From the NCBI GenBank assembly GCA_015499985.1, contig JAAAUF010001037.1:1-13542 (forward strand): DNA of 13,542 nucleotides. Reading direction: 5' to 3'. Source of the stretch: Haplosporangium gracile (Eukaryota > Mortierellomycota > Mortierellomycetes > Mortierellales > Mortierellaceae). The notes beneath the pieces are model-generated. The model made no database searches, had not been told where the DNA came from, and was given only the letters and a program-made list of their open reading frames with translations. Numbering within the stretch: the stretch's first letter is position 1; each line of letters starts with the position of its first letter. Shown here one piece after another: positions 1-7,198 of this stretch. Position numbers and translations under genes: made by a program.

Positions 1-161
1 AAAAAAAAAAAAATCTCGTTTGTCCTAAAAGATCCCAGGTTGGGGTTTCGGAGGGGCAGCGTCTGCAAGTTTATGGATATGTGCGTACGAAAAAAAAAGC
101 GTCAAAACAATAAAGGTTCAACCTACAGCAATCTTGAAAAAATGAATCAAACAGAAGTTAT

Positions 162-2045
162 TTACAGGAACCAGGATCGCTCAAGACCGGTGATAGCATC
201 CTGACGTCCAACAAGCTTCGCCTCTCCATCATCTTCCTCTTCCAGTTTCGAAACAACCGCCTCAGCGACTTCCCTGGCGTTCTTGATACAATCATTGACA
301 CTGACGCCCAAGTACCCTGCCCCCGTGACAGCCAAGAGTCCATCAAAGTCCTTGCGGAGCGACTGATCCAGCGTCTGCATGCGCTGCAGGTGGCCGACAA
401 GGTACTGCGGAATACACTCCCGATGGATATGAACCTTGACCAACTCGGGCGTCACATCAATCTTCAAATGCTTCTTAACAGCATCCATCGCAGTCTTAGC
501 AAAGAACTCGTTCACATCCTCCTTGTGTGACAAGTCCAAGGTCGATGCTCCGGACCCAGACCCAGAAGCGAGTTGAGAGAGGGCCTCGTTAAACATGTGT
601 CCTCCAATCATGGCCGTCAGTTTCAAAGTTTTACCCTGGCTCTCCCCCTTGTCCTGTTCAGGGATCGCGCAAGAATCAAAGACGACACCTAAGAGTCCTC
701 GATGGTTGACGGCAGAGTTTTCCGAACGAGGGATCAAGTATCCGAATCCGGGTGAGGCCAGACGAGCCTGATCGGCTGGATAGACAAGATTGACGACTGC
801 CACCGTGACCGAGGGGTTGTAGGTCAACTCTGGGTATGGTTTTGACAGCAGTTTCTGGAGTTTGAGAGGCGGTATTGCTGAGATGACCGTGTTGGCGTGT
901 ACTGGTCCCTGTCCCCTGATTGATATCTATTTTTTTTTTGTTTGTAAATTTAATTAGGTTGATCCATTGGTGTGATATGCATACAGATGAGACCTGATAA
1001 AAAAAAGAAAAAGAAAGGGAGAGCTTACCCGAACATCTCTGCCGCTAAGATTGGCGTCCAGCCTTTCAACGACACTGTCCTTGTGGATATCGACACGTCC
1101 ACCCTTGACAAGATCCTTCTCTAACGACCGCGACAACTCCTCCAGCCCATCCGTGAACGAGTAGATACTAGTCTTGCCCACAAACTCCTGCAAATCCGGC
1201 ATCTCCTTGACAATCTTCTCCTTCAGCGTCAGATCCCAGGGTGTGTCGACTGTACCACCGCCCATCAACATCCCCAGCACAATCGAACCATAGTCCTTCT
1301 CCATATGATACAACATCCCAAACGTTGACCGGATCGACAACTTGCTGACATCTCCGGCATAGATTCCATGCACCATTGCCGAGATCAGGTCATCCGAGAA
1401 CCCCTTTCCAAAGCGACGGGTGACGAAGTCCTGAATGCTCTCATCTTCCTGTCCGCTTCCGCCCTTGACCAGATCCAGTCCTGCTCGAGGTATCTTTGCA
1501 GCGAGGAGAGGGTGTGTCAGAGCACCCATGATGGACGAGGGTAGCTTGTGGAGGGTCTTGTGTGAATAGATGTATCGATTCTTGGCGGCGGGCGATGTCT
1601 TTGACACTGGTTTGATCTTTGAATCCAGGCCGAGGTCTCTAACCTATGTTGGACCATTGGAAGAAAAAAAATGATAAAACGCTTGTTAGTCCGTGAGAAA
1701 AAAGCAAACAGTAAGTGATTGGAGTAATTGACTCTCTCCTTGTCTCTCCTCTCGTGAGAGAAATAATGCGAATGATAATTTTCGGCTTACCATTTCAAGA
1801 GTATTGAGGCCGCTGATACCCTGCGGTCGCAGCGACCGAGGCCCACTTTCCAGGAGAACAGAGCTCTTTTCGTTTGGGTGATGAGGGTCGGCGACACGGT
1901 CCGAGTGCAACCAGCCTCCTGTCCGTTTGGTTCCTTCTATGAGAGTGATCTTGACGTTGGAGGGTGCTGTCCTTGCCAGGTACCATGCCGTCGAGAGACC
2001 CGAGATTCCACCACCAAGAACAGCAATGTGTGTCCGAGGGGCCAT
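162..2045 (-). CDS. HEM14: Protoporphyrinogen oxidase (mitochondrial haem synthesis), 3 exons
   Basis: Exons are 2045-1791, 1643-1029 and 926-162, all joined in phase 0, giving 544 aa ending in TAA; yeast Hem14 is 539 aa. The enzyme oxidises protoporphyrinogen IX to protoporphyrin IX with FAD and O2, and family members sit on the mitochondrial inner membrane. Seen directly: the N-terminal FAD dinucleotide motif GGGISG (residues 11-16), the ribose-binding acid E37 followed by RTGGW (41-45), the substrate-pocket motif GPRSLRP (68-74), the family stretch KTSPAAKNRYIY after the first intron, and the C-terminal FAD-binding segment GAGYLGVSVND (492-502). The start is the ATG directly before the FAD fold; no in-frame ATG lies upstream, although the frame stays open to 2222. 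The promoter must lie in the 302 bp before the next gene. The gene appears intact. The name rests on motifs and length, not on a search. Confidence 0.95.
927..1028 (-). other. Intron 2 of the protoporphyrinogen oxidase gene
   Basis: This is a 102-nt phase-0 intron. The minus-strand donor is GTAAGC and the acceptor is an A-rich run ending in TAG, with CCTAAT as the best branch-point candidate near 951-956. Splicing joins LSGRDVR to ISIRGQGPVHANTVISAIP, the usual strand before the conserved ISAIP segment. A nearby alternative CAG at about 917-919 would break the frame, so TAG is preferred. Confidence 0.9.
1644..1790 (-). other. Intron 1 of the protoporphyrinogen oxidase gene
   Basis: This is a 147-nt intron between codons (phase 0). 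On the minus strand the donor is GTAAGC, the acceptor is CATAG, and a good branch-point match ACTAAC lies at 1685-1690, about 40 nt before the acceptor. Removing it joins NTLEM to VRDLGLDSKI, which reads smoothly as the conserved oxidase sequence. Without removal the frame runs into non-conserved sequence. Confidence 0.93.
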
Positions 2046-2347
2046 TCCTGTCCTGCGTGTGAATGAAAAAAAAAGTTGTTGAGGAGTGAAAGGAAGTTGA
2101 TGATTGTTGCGTTTTCTTGATGATGCTGTTTGGGTGCGATGTGAAACTGTGGAGGGTGTGAAGGTGAAAGTGATCAACAAAAGAAAGAAAAAGAAAAAGA
2201 AAGAGGCCAAAGATGGCCACAAGAAGGTTTACGCAAAAGCAAAGTTCAGTCGTGTTGTGAACATTCGCGGTCATTTCCGCACGCGCAGTCAGTTATTTGA
2301 AAGATAAATTTAAAAAAGTCGCGTTTATCTATTTATTTCCTTCTCAT
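2046..2347. other. Intergenic spacer: promoter and leader of the oxidase gene, 3' end of the glycosyltransferase gene
   Basis: About 300 bases lie between two genes on the same strand. The part next to the oxidase start (2046-2200) is pyrimidine-rich on the minus strand, typical of a fungal leader. I see no convincing TATA box. The part near 2290-2345 is A/T-rich and carries the glycosyltransferase polyadenylation signal. Confidence 0.6.
2332..2337 (-). terminator. AATAAA polyadenylation signal after the glycosyltransferase
   Basis: The minus strand reads AATAAA 11 nt beyond the TGA stop of the glycosyltransferase, in A/T-rich sequence. The motif is exact. That it is the signal actually used is inferred from position, and such a short distance to the stop would make a very short 3' UTR. 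Confidence 0.5.
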
Positions 2348-5140
2348 TCAGAGCAAGAAGGCATTGCTGTCGCCATGGAACCACTCCCCGTACAAGTTGG
2401 GTCTCTCCCCCGCCAAAAACTGCTCATACGCTTCCTTCATCAACCCCATCCAGCTCTTCTCCTCAATCGGCGTCAACCAGTTGTTGTGCCAATGATACGC
2501 ATACGCCCCCATAACAAAGACCTCCGGTCCAGCCGTGAAGCCCTTCTTCTTCTCTCCTTCTTCTTGTACCAATTGCTGCTGTGGGCATACAGAGTTTCTG
2601 GCACCGGAGAACGCATCAGGGAAGCTGCGAAGATCTTCGACAGTTGTCTCGCGGTCAGTCTTCAGGCCAGTCTTGGACTCGGCGTCGTCGATCCGCAGCC
2701 AGAGGGGATCAAACACAGCGACGGGCATCATAACCAGACCATTATTCTCAATCGCACTGTCCTGGGGCCTCAGGTATTCGCGTAGCCGGGCTGGGTGGTA
2801 GATCTCGTTGGGCCGCATCTCTCCACGTTTGACCATTCGACGGCGATGGTGATGATGACGGCGAGACGAGACGCTTGTGCCAAGAATGATAGGAGTCGTA
2901 AAGAGAGAGTCACCATCCGACGAGCCGAGAGCGTCGTCGTCGCCGCTGTCGTGTCCTGCTCGATTGTCGGTCGAGGGAGCATCAGTATCAGTAGCAGGAG
3001 CAATAGGCAATGTTGGAGTAGATGGTACCACAGGCTTGGACTTCTTGACCGCCTGGAACTTGCCAGTTCGCACGCGCTTCTTGGCTTTGTACTCGTTCTT
3101 GATCTGCGCCACTTTTTTCAACTTAAGAGGGTCCATACCTGTAGCACCGTCCTTTGTAATCTTGATCTTGATGCTCTGTCCATTCATCGCCTTTCCCAAC
3201 TTCTTCCCCTGGATCTCCTTCTCTTTCATGGTAGCACCATCCAGGATGCGACGAGCAACGCTGCTGCCCTTGTTCAACCTCAAGATCGCGGTATTATAGA
3301 GCAGCTGGTTACTCCACTCATATGCAAACTCCATCCCGGCGTCGTAGAAGGGCGACATGTCTCGGAGGAGTAGGACGTCCGCGTCCAGATACATGCCTCC
3401 GTATCTGTTAAGAATCAAGAATCGAGCTTCGTCCGAGAGGGCGACTGGTGGAGTGACAGGAGTGTTGCTGGGTTTGGTGCTTGTTGCGTTTTCTCCCCCT
3501 TCTTCTGATGGTTGCTCGATGTCGTTATTATCGGTTGGTGGCGGTAGCGGGTAGGCGAATGCGTGTTGTGCTTCTTGATTCCAGGCATGGAATTTGATGT
3601 ACTTGTTCAGTGGTTTCGAGACGAGATCCTTGGCAAAGGTGTTCTGCAGATAGTCCTCTGCCATACCTCCGGGTAGGTTCGAAGAGTCGATCCACAAGTG
3701 TAATCGGGCACGGTCCAAGGGCTGCGAGAAGAGGAAAGACTGTGCTGAGAGCGATAGTTTGTCTGTGATGACCCCTTGCCAAAAAATGTGAAAGTCCATC
3801 ATCCTTGCTTCCTCCAATTCATCCTCTGCTCCTCGTCCGCTGTCGCCGGCAATGGTTGTTGTCGTTATTGTTGAAGAGGTGGTGACGATCCTACCATCGA
3901 ATCCAGACCCGGATTCTCGCTGATACCCGTCAACAACCGACCCCTCAGCAGTCGTCTTCTCATTCTCCACCTCAATGTCGTCGTCCTCGCTTGTCGCAAC
4001 TTGGGAAGAGTGTCTTAGGATTCGGTTTGGCCAGGATCGAGCCTCGCGCGAGGGGATCAAGTAGAGGTGCTCCTTTGTCAGATAGTCCAAGCAGTGGGCG
4101 GAAGTGTGAATCTTTCTGTTGCAGGGCTCGAGGATCGCGGTATGGTTGATAATCCATCCTCGGAGGGGTCGCTCCATGAACAAGGGTCGTTGCTTCAGTC
4201 GCTGTTGTCGCTTGGGTGAATTTGCTGTTGTCTCTGCTGCTGCATCCTGTTCTTGCTGTTCCTTTGGTGGCACTAAAGAGTCGGATGAATCTGGATTCTG
4301 AACTGGTGTTGCTGCAGTTGTTGGTGCAGTTGCCTGTTCCTGACCGGTGTTCTTGTTGTGAATGTATTCGGTCCAGTCCTCATACGACGCAAAATCCATC
4401 TCTGAACCAACAGTAGTTGAGGAGGGAGAAAAAGACTCTTGCTGACCAGCAGCAGCAGCAAAGGCAGCGATTCGATCCTGTGCAACCTTTGAGTGACAGA
4501 ACTTTGCAAAGGCTTTCAAGTTCAAGGCGGCGACTCTGGCGTTATTGGTACTAATCAGTGCCGGGTAGGGCTCCTTGTCGAGTTTCTGTAACCTCAACAG
4601 CTTTGCAGCCTTTCTCCGACGGCGTTCCTCCTTGAGTCGTTTTTGCTCTACCTTTTCTTGCTTTAAACGCTCCTTTTTGCGCTGCTTCCTATTCTTGCGG
4701 GATGGGTCTAGTGATTGTGGTTGTGAAGGTAATTGTGGTTGTGAAGGTAATTGTGGTTGTGTTGATGTGGAGTCGAAGGGGTTGTTGTTCTTTTGTGACG
4801 GATCCTTCATCATTGGGCGAAGCTTTGTCTCTGGTAGAGGGAAAGGTCGTCCTGGGCCATCAAATACTGAATCAGCGAGGTCCGACTGGCTATTTTGAAG
4901 TTGTTGAGATTCCTGTTTAGCTCCACCTTGCTTTGACTGATGTTGTTGATGTTGGTAGTGGTGTTGTTGGCTAAGGATGACAGACTCTGATGGCTCGCCC
5001 TTGGCGTCGAAAGGTAAAGGGATGCCATTGTCGTTGTCGATGTCTATACTGGACCAAACTCTGACGTAGAAGAAGGAGGCGAACGTGCAAAGGGCGGCCA
5101 GCAGGACTGCGATCGTTTTGAACTGCCCTACATACGGCAT
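2348..5140 (-). CDS. DxD-motif glycosyltransferase (Gly_transf_sug / alpha-1,4-glycosyltransferase type), type II membrane protein
   Basis: One uninterrupted 930-aa frame ends in TGA. A short cytosolic N-terminus is followed by one hydrophobic segment (about residues 9-26), a signal anchor like that of Golgi glycosyltransferases. Residues 50-200 are Gln/Ser/Pro-rich, with PQLPSQ repeats (about 129-140) and a Lys/Arg/Glu-rich helix (148-189). The catalytic part starts near residue 448 (MDFHIFWQG). It shows RYGGMYLDADVLLL with the metal/nucleotide-sugar motif D586-A-D588, then NTAILRL (616-622), and near the C-terminus HWHNNW (883-888). The region 636-775 between these blocks is a lysine-rich, then acidic, then His/Arg-rich insert. 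The GT32-like family is judged from the DxD context; donor and acceptor sugars cannot be told. The start is the ATG directly before the anchor. No intron is needed. Confidence 0.85.
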   Translation of the reverse strand: MPYVGQFKTIAVLLAALCTFASFFYVRVWSSIDIDNDNGIPLPFDAKGEPSESVILSQQHHYQHQQHQSKQGGAKQESQQLQNSQSDLADSVFDGPGRPFPLPETKLRPMMKDPSQKNNNPFDSTSTQPQLPSQPQLPSQPQSLDPSRKNRKQRKKERLKQEKVEQKRLKEERRRRKAAKLLRLQKLDKEPYPALISTNNARVAALNLKAFAKFCHSKVAQDRIAAFAAAAGQQESFSPSSTTVGSEMDFASYEDWTEYIHNKNTGQEQATAPTTAATPVQNPDSSDSLVPPKEQQEQDAAAETTANSPKRQQRLKQRPLFMERPLRGWIINHTAILEPCNRKIHTSAHCLDYLTKEHLYLIPSREARSWPNRILRHSSQVATSEDDDIEVENEKTTAEGSVVDGYQRESGSGFDGRIVTTSSTITTTTIAGDSGRGAEDELEEARMMDFHIFWQGVITDKLSLSAQSFLFSQPLDRARLHLWIDSSNLPGGMAEDYLQNTFAKDLVSKPLNKYIKFHAWNQEAQHAFAYPLPPPTDNNDIEQPSEEGGENATSTKPSNTPVTPPVALSDEARFLILNRYGGMYLDADVLLLRDMSPFYDAGMEFAYEWSNQLLYNTAILRLNKGSSVARRILDGATMKEKEIQGKKLGKAMNGQSIKIKITKDGATGMDPLKLKKVAQIKNEYKAKKRVRTGKFQAVKKSKPVVPSTPTLPIAPATDTDAPSTDNRAGHDSGDDDALGSSDGDSLFTTPIILGTSVSSRRHHHHRRRMVKRGEMRPNEIYHPARLREYLRPQDSAIENNGLVMMPVAVFDPLWLRIDDAESKTGLKTDRETTVEDLRSFPDAFSGARNSVCPQQQLVQEEGEKKKGFTAGPEVFVMGAYAYHWHNNWLTPIEEKSWMGLMKEAYEQFLAGERPNLYGEWFHGDSNAFLL
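4714..4761 (-). repeat. 18-bp coding tandem repeat (PQLPSQ units) in the glycosyltransferase stem
   Basis: An 18-bp unit is repeated about 2.7 times: two identical full copies at 4714-4731 and 4732-4749, then 12 bases of a third. It codes for the six-residue repeat PQLPSQ in the disordered stem between the membrane anchor and the catalytic domain. Identical bases, not just identical residues, suggest recent slippage, so length may vary between strains. Confidence 0.85.
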
Positions 5141-5358
5141 TGCTGAACAGAGAGAGAGAAGGGCGAGAAGAGAGAGTAAGGGTGAGGAGAGTGAGAGAAA
5201 GATGGAGGAGGAGGCTTAATTGCAAGAGAGAGGGTGTGTATGAGTAAGCGTGAGGAAATAATGATTGTAGAGATTAAAGCGAAGAGAAGAGAGAGAAGCG
5301 AATGCCAATCCTTTGCTGTGAGCATCGAACACAAAGGAAGGACCCTTGTTATTTGATG

Positions 5359-5369
5359 TGTGATTCACA
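5359..5369. repeat. 11-bp palindrome inside a 7-bp inverted repeat
   Basis: TGTGATTCACA is a perfect palindrome around a central T. It lies at the right side of an inverted repeat, CCTTGTT (5344-5350) and AACAAGG (5369-5375). It is about 220 bp upstream of the glycosyltransferase start and could be a protein-binding site. Function is unknown. Confidence 0.5.
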
Positions 5370-5516
5370 ACAAGGAATGGGCAATGTGTGATAATTCCTC
5401 ATTCCATCCTCTGCTGAAATGAAACGGAAGTAAGGCTCTCTGCAGTCTGCCTTCATTCAGGGGTAAACAGACACGTCTGGATACACATCCACAAGGACAC
5501 ACATTCCAATTCACCT

Positions 5517-5522
5517 ACGCGT
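5517..5522. promoter_or_regulatory. ACGCGT box (MCB-like), first of three upstream of the glycosyltransferase
   Basis: This is an exact ACGCGT hexamer, the core recognised by APSES-type MBF (Mbp1/Swi6) cell-cycle regulators in studied fungi. It lies 377 bp upstream of the glycosyltransferase ATG. The site is seen directly; binding in this organism is inference. Confidence 0.4.
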
Positions 5523-5678
5523 GTCTACATATTGTGGCTTCCAGGTCCAATGGTGATGATAGTTCATCCAATATGGTACGCCACATGTAGACTCACTATG
5601 GGGTCAATTGTCTCTAGTGATCTTTTTTTCCTTTTTTTTCGCATGACGGTTTGATCTGCGAGTAAAAATACCAGAAGG

Positions 5679-5692
5679 ACGCGTTGATCAAC
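5679..5692. promoter_or_regulatory. ACGCGT box overlapping a GTTGATCAAC palindrome
   Basis: ACGCGT (5679-5684) overlaps by two bases the perfect 10-bp palindrome GTTGATCAAC (5683-5692). It is the second of three ACGCGT sites in this upstream region. Such a composite would suit adjacent factor binding, but no function is demonstrated by sequence alone. Confidence 0.4.
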
Positions 5693-5934
5693 CACTCCCA
5701 AGGGTGGTACCTTCAGCAACCAAGGCAGAGAGAAATGCTCTGGACATCCTTTAGTGAAATCCTAGCACCTGCTTGCTCCTCATCAATCCTATTCTAGCCA
5801 TCCTCTCGTTCTCCCCTCACCAACGGTGTGCAAAATCCCCATATCAGTAGCCTCTTACCCGCGTTGCTCTTCTTCCTTCCTTCCTATCTTCGACAACTTT
5901 GCAGCTTTGATATCGTGTTTGCCTATTTTGGGAG

Positions 5935-5940
5935 ACGCGT
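5935..5940. promoter_or_regulatory. ACGCGT box (MCB-like), third copy
   Basis: Exact ACGCGT, 69 bp before the plus-strand TATA box at 6009-6016 and about 795 bp upstream of the glycosyltransferase ATG. It could therefore serve either direction. It is followed shortly by a second TCGCG core at 5950-5954. Confidence 0.35.
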
Positions 5941-6008
5941 TTTGATTTTGTCGCGGGCACGTTTTGAGAACGATTTCAACTCAAGCGATGAAGGTGGTCG
6001 AATGCACC

Positions 6009-6016
6009 TATAAAAG
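6009..6016 (+). promoter_or_regulatory. Strong TATA box TATAAAAG facing right
   Basis: An exact TATAAAAG is followed to the right by pyrimidine-rich sequence (about 6080-6160) and then an ATG at 6178 in a fair context. This arrangement resembles a fungal promoter, but no convincing protein follows it, so the transcript, if any, is unidentified. Confidence 0.35.
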
Positions 6017-6545
6017 TCTTACTCCTCAGCGAATAATTATGGTCTAACCCATCGAATGTAAATGAAACTTGCTTTTGGTCGCTTCTCTTTGGTCCCCTCT
6101 GTTGTCTGCGTGTGTTTTCTTCTTTTCCCTCTCCTTCTCTACCTCTGTGTGGTCATTTTCAATTGAGTGGGCAAGAGATGACTGAGATTATGGAAGACTC
6201 ATTTGCATTGTCAACACGGAGCCAAGGAGTTAAATCAAAGCAAACAGGAGGCAACCATGCAACAAATACAAAATATAAAATACTCACGCATGCAAATACA
6301 GTGGAAGCCAAGCGTGGGCTTAAAAACATGCCTTCGCCTTTTCTTCCCTTTTCTCTTTGCAATTCCATCACTACCCATTGCATTGCACTCATCTTCAAGA
6401 AGGACAAACATTCATTCCAACCACCTCTACTTGCGACCTCCCTTTTGCTATATCCTGGCCATATCTTTGATTCCAACACAAAAAGAGCACAGTCACCAGG
6501 TAAATCCTTGGAAGATAACGCGACAGCATCAAACAACCAACACTT

Positions 6546-6564
6546 GTTCGCAACTAGTGCGAAC
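6546..6564. repeat. Perfect 7-bp inverted repeat GTTCGCA-actag-TGCGAAC
   Basis: Two perfectly complementary 7-base arms are separated by 5 bases. It could be an operator-like site for a dimeric regulator or an RNA hairpin. It lies just downstream, on the minus strand, of another stem-loop and a TATA box. Confidence 0.6.
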
Positions 6565-6576
6565 TGTTGCCGTCAA

Positions 6577-6613
6577 GCTGCCTGAAAGACACCGTATCCT
6601 CATTACGGGCAGC
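6577..6613 (-). other. Bulged stem-loop downstream of a minus-strand TATA box
   Basis: Two stacked 5-bp stems, GCTGC/GCAGC (6577-6581 with 6609-6613) and CCGTA/TACGG (6592-6596 with 6604-6608), are continuous on one side. The other side has a 10-nt bulge, and a 7-nt loop closes the structure. A transcript started about 30 nt past the TATA box at 6643-6651 would begin close to this element. It is a candidate structured leader or small RNA; the role is unknown. Confidence 0.35.
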
Positions 6614-6642
6614 CACAAACTCAACCCCGTTCATGCTTCGTA

Positions 6643-6651
6643 CTTTATATA
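6643..6651 (-). promoter_or_regulatory. Strong TATA box TATATAAAG facing left
   Basis: The minus strand reads TATATAAAG within a GC-richer context. The ATG at 6634 is too close to be used by a start site 30 nt downstream, and its frame closes after 26 codons. The box therefore points to a non-coding or unrecognised leftward transcript. It faces the rightward TATA box at 6009-6016. Confidence 0.4.
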
Positions 6652-6735
6652 CCCGCCTCCACTGCTCTCCTACCAAGCATGCGTCAGGACCTGACACCTG
6701 TCTTTTGGTCTCGACTTCCAAAAGTAAATATAAAC

Positions 6736-6741
6736 TTTATT
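6736..6741 (-). terminator. AATAAA signal downstream of the small 86-aa frame
   Basis: Exact AATAAA on the minus strand, 58 nt beyond the TGA of the small frame at 6800-7060. Its position fits a 3' UTR of that frame. A/T-rich sequence makes chance occurrence quite possible. Confidence 0.3.
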
Positions 6742-6799
6742 GAGCCTGGACAGGTACGGCGAGTTATGGAGCAAAGAACGCTTCAGCAACTGCAACTCA

Positions 6800-7060
6800 T
6801 CAAGTTACTTCAGGTTCTAATCCTCTGTGTGTATTCATTTGCTGCATCTTAGGAGTAGTTGCCTGCAACTTACAAAGCAAAGTCTCCACTAAAATTTCCC
6901 TCCTGACAGCCTCTTGACAGAGCAGCCTCATCCATTCAAGGGTATGTATCCGTATCCAAGAAGTCTCATAGATCTGATGGAGGGCGTCAATTAGTTTAGG
7001 TCCATGACCTCCCTTGAAAAAGCACTGTTTAAAGAGTCGCTTTGCAAAGACGTCTTCCAT
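6800..7060 (-). CDS. Small hypothetical protein, 86 aa (uncertain)
   Basis: An ATG-started frame, closed by TGA, lies in the gap between the glycosyltransferase and the metacaspase. An in-frame TAG sits immediately before the ATG, so the frame cannot extend leftward in the protein without splicing. I do not recognise it. The protein has mixed composition, unlike the low-complexity shadow frames nearby: a basic N-terminus (AKRLFKQ), a GGHG turn, and then two likely helices with regular Leu/Ile spacing (about residues 22-66). No membrane segment or signal peptide is seen. An AATAAA lies 58 nt downstream. Codons such as TTA, CTA and ATA appear more than in the neighbours, which could mean a fragment of a transferred or repeated element. 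It may be a small gene, a decayed fragment, or chance. Confidence 0.3.
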   Translation of the reverse strand: MEDVFAKRLFKQCFFKGGHGPKLIDALHQIYETSWIRIHTLEWMRLLCQEAVRREILVETLLCKLQATTPKMQQMNTHRGLEPEVT

Positions 7061-7124
7061 CTACCGTATTTTGCATGAGAAGTGGCATTGCACTGAAGTA
7101 CAGATTAAAAAGTAGAAAAAAAGG

Positions 7125-7143
7125 AGGGTCCGAAGACGACCCT
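7125..7143. repeat. 6-bp hairpin AGGGTC/GACCCT
   Basis: AGGGTC (7125-7130) and GACCCT (7138-7143) are perfectly complementary around a 7-nt loop. It directly abuts the imperfect palindrome at 7143-7173. Confidence 0.5.
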
Positions 7144-7173
7144 GACGCATAATGCAATAATGCATGCACGTCA
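7143..7173. repeat. Two-stage imperfect palindrome TGACG..CGTCA around ATGCA-ataa-TGCAT
   Basis: Outer arms TGACG (7143-7147) and CGTCA (7169-7173) enclose inner arms ATGCA (7152-7156) and TGCAT (7161-7165) with a 4-nt loop. TGACG is also the half-site of CRE-type bZIP factors. The symmetry is seen directly; any binding is inference. Confidence 0.5.
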
Positions 7174-7198
7174 TTTTCTCACCTCATCCTCATTTTCA

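Larger units (their letters stand above)
5141..6799. other. Intergenic region upstream of the glycosyltransferase
   Basis: No firm gene was found here. The part 5141-5330 is purine-rich on the plus strand (GAGA tracts), the leader side of the glycosyltransferase. Three ACGCGT sites lie at 5517-5522, 5679-5684 and 5935-5940. A plus-strand TATA box (6009-6016) is followed by a pyrimidine-rich stretch (about 6080-6160). A minus-strand TATA box (6643-6651) is followed by strong hairpins. Reading frames of 120-160 codons exist on both strands between 6112 and 6694, but none shows a recognisable domain. Confidence 0.6.

Noticed and set aside
109..114. AATAAA on the plus strand near the left edge
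   Set aside because: It could end a rightward gene, but none is visible to its left within the window. The oxidase gene runs the other way, and A-rich sequence makes chance likely.
2795..3373. 192-codon plus-strand frame within the glycosyltransferase gene
   Set aside because: It lies antisense to well-supported coding sequence and has Ser/Arg/Leu-rich, domain-free composition. It is explained as a shadow of the real frame.
6203..6694. 163-codon plus-strand frame with many Ser, His and Leu
   Set aside because: It competes with other equally long frames on both strands over the same bases and has no domain. It is kept only as context for the facing TATA boxes.
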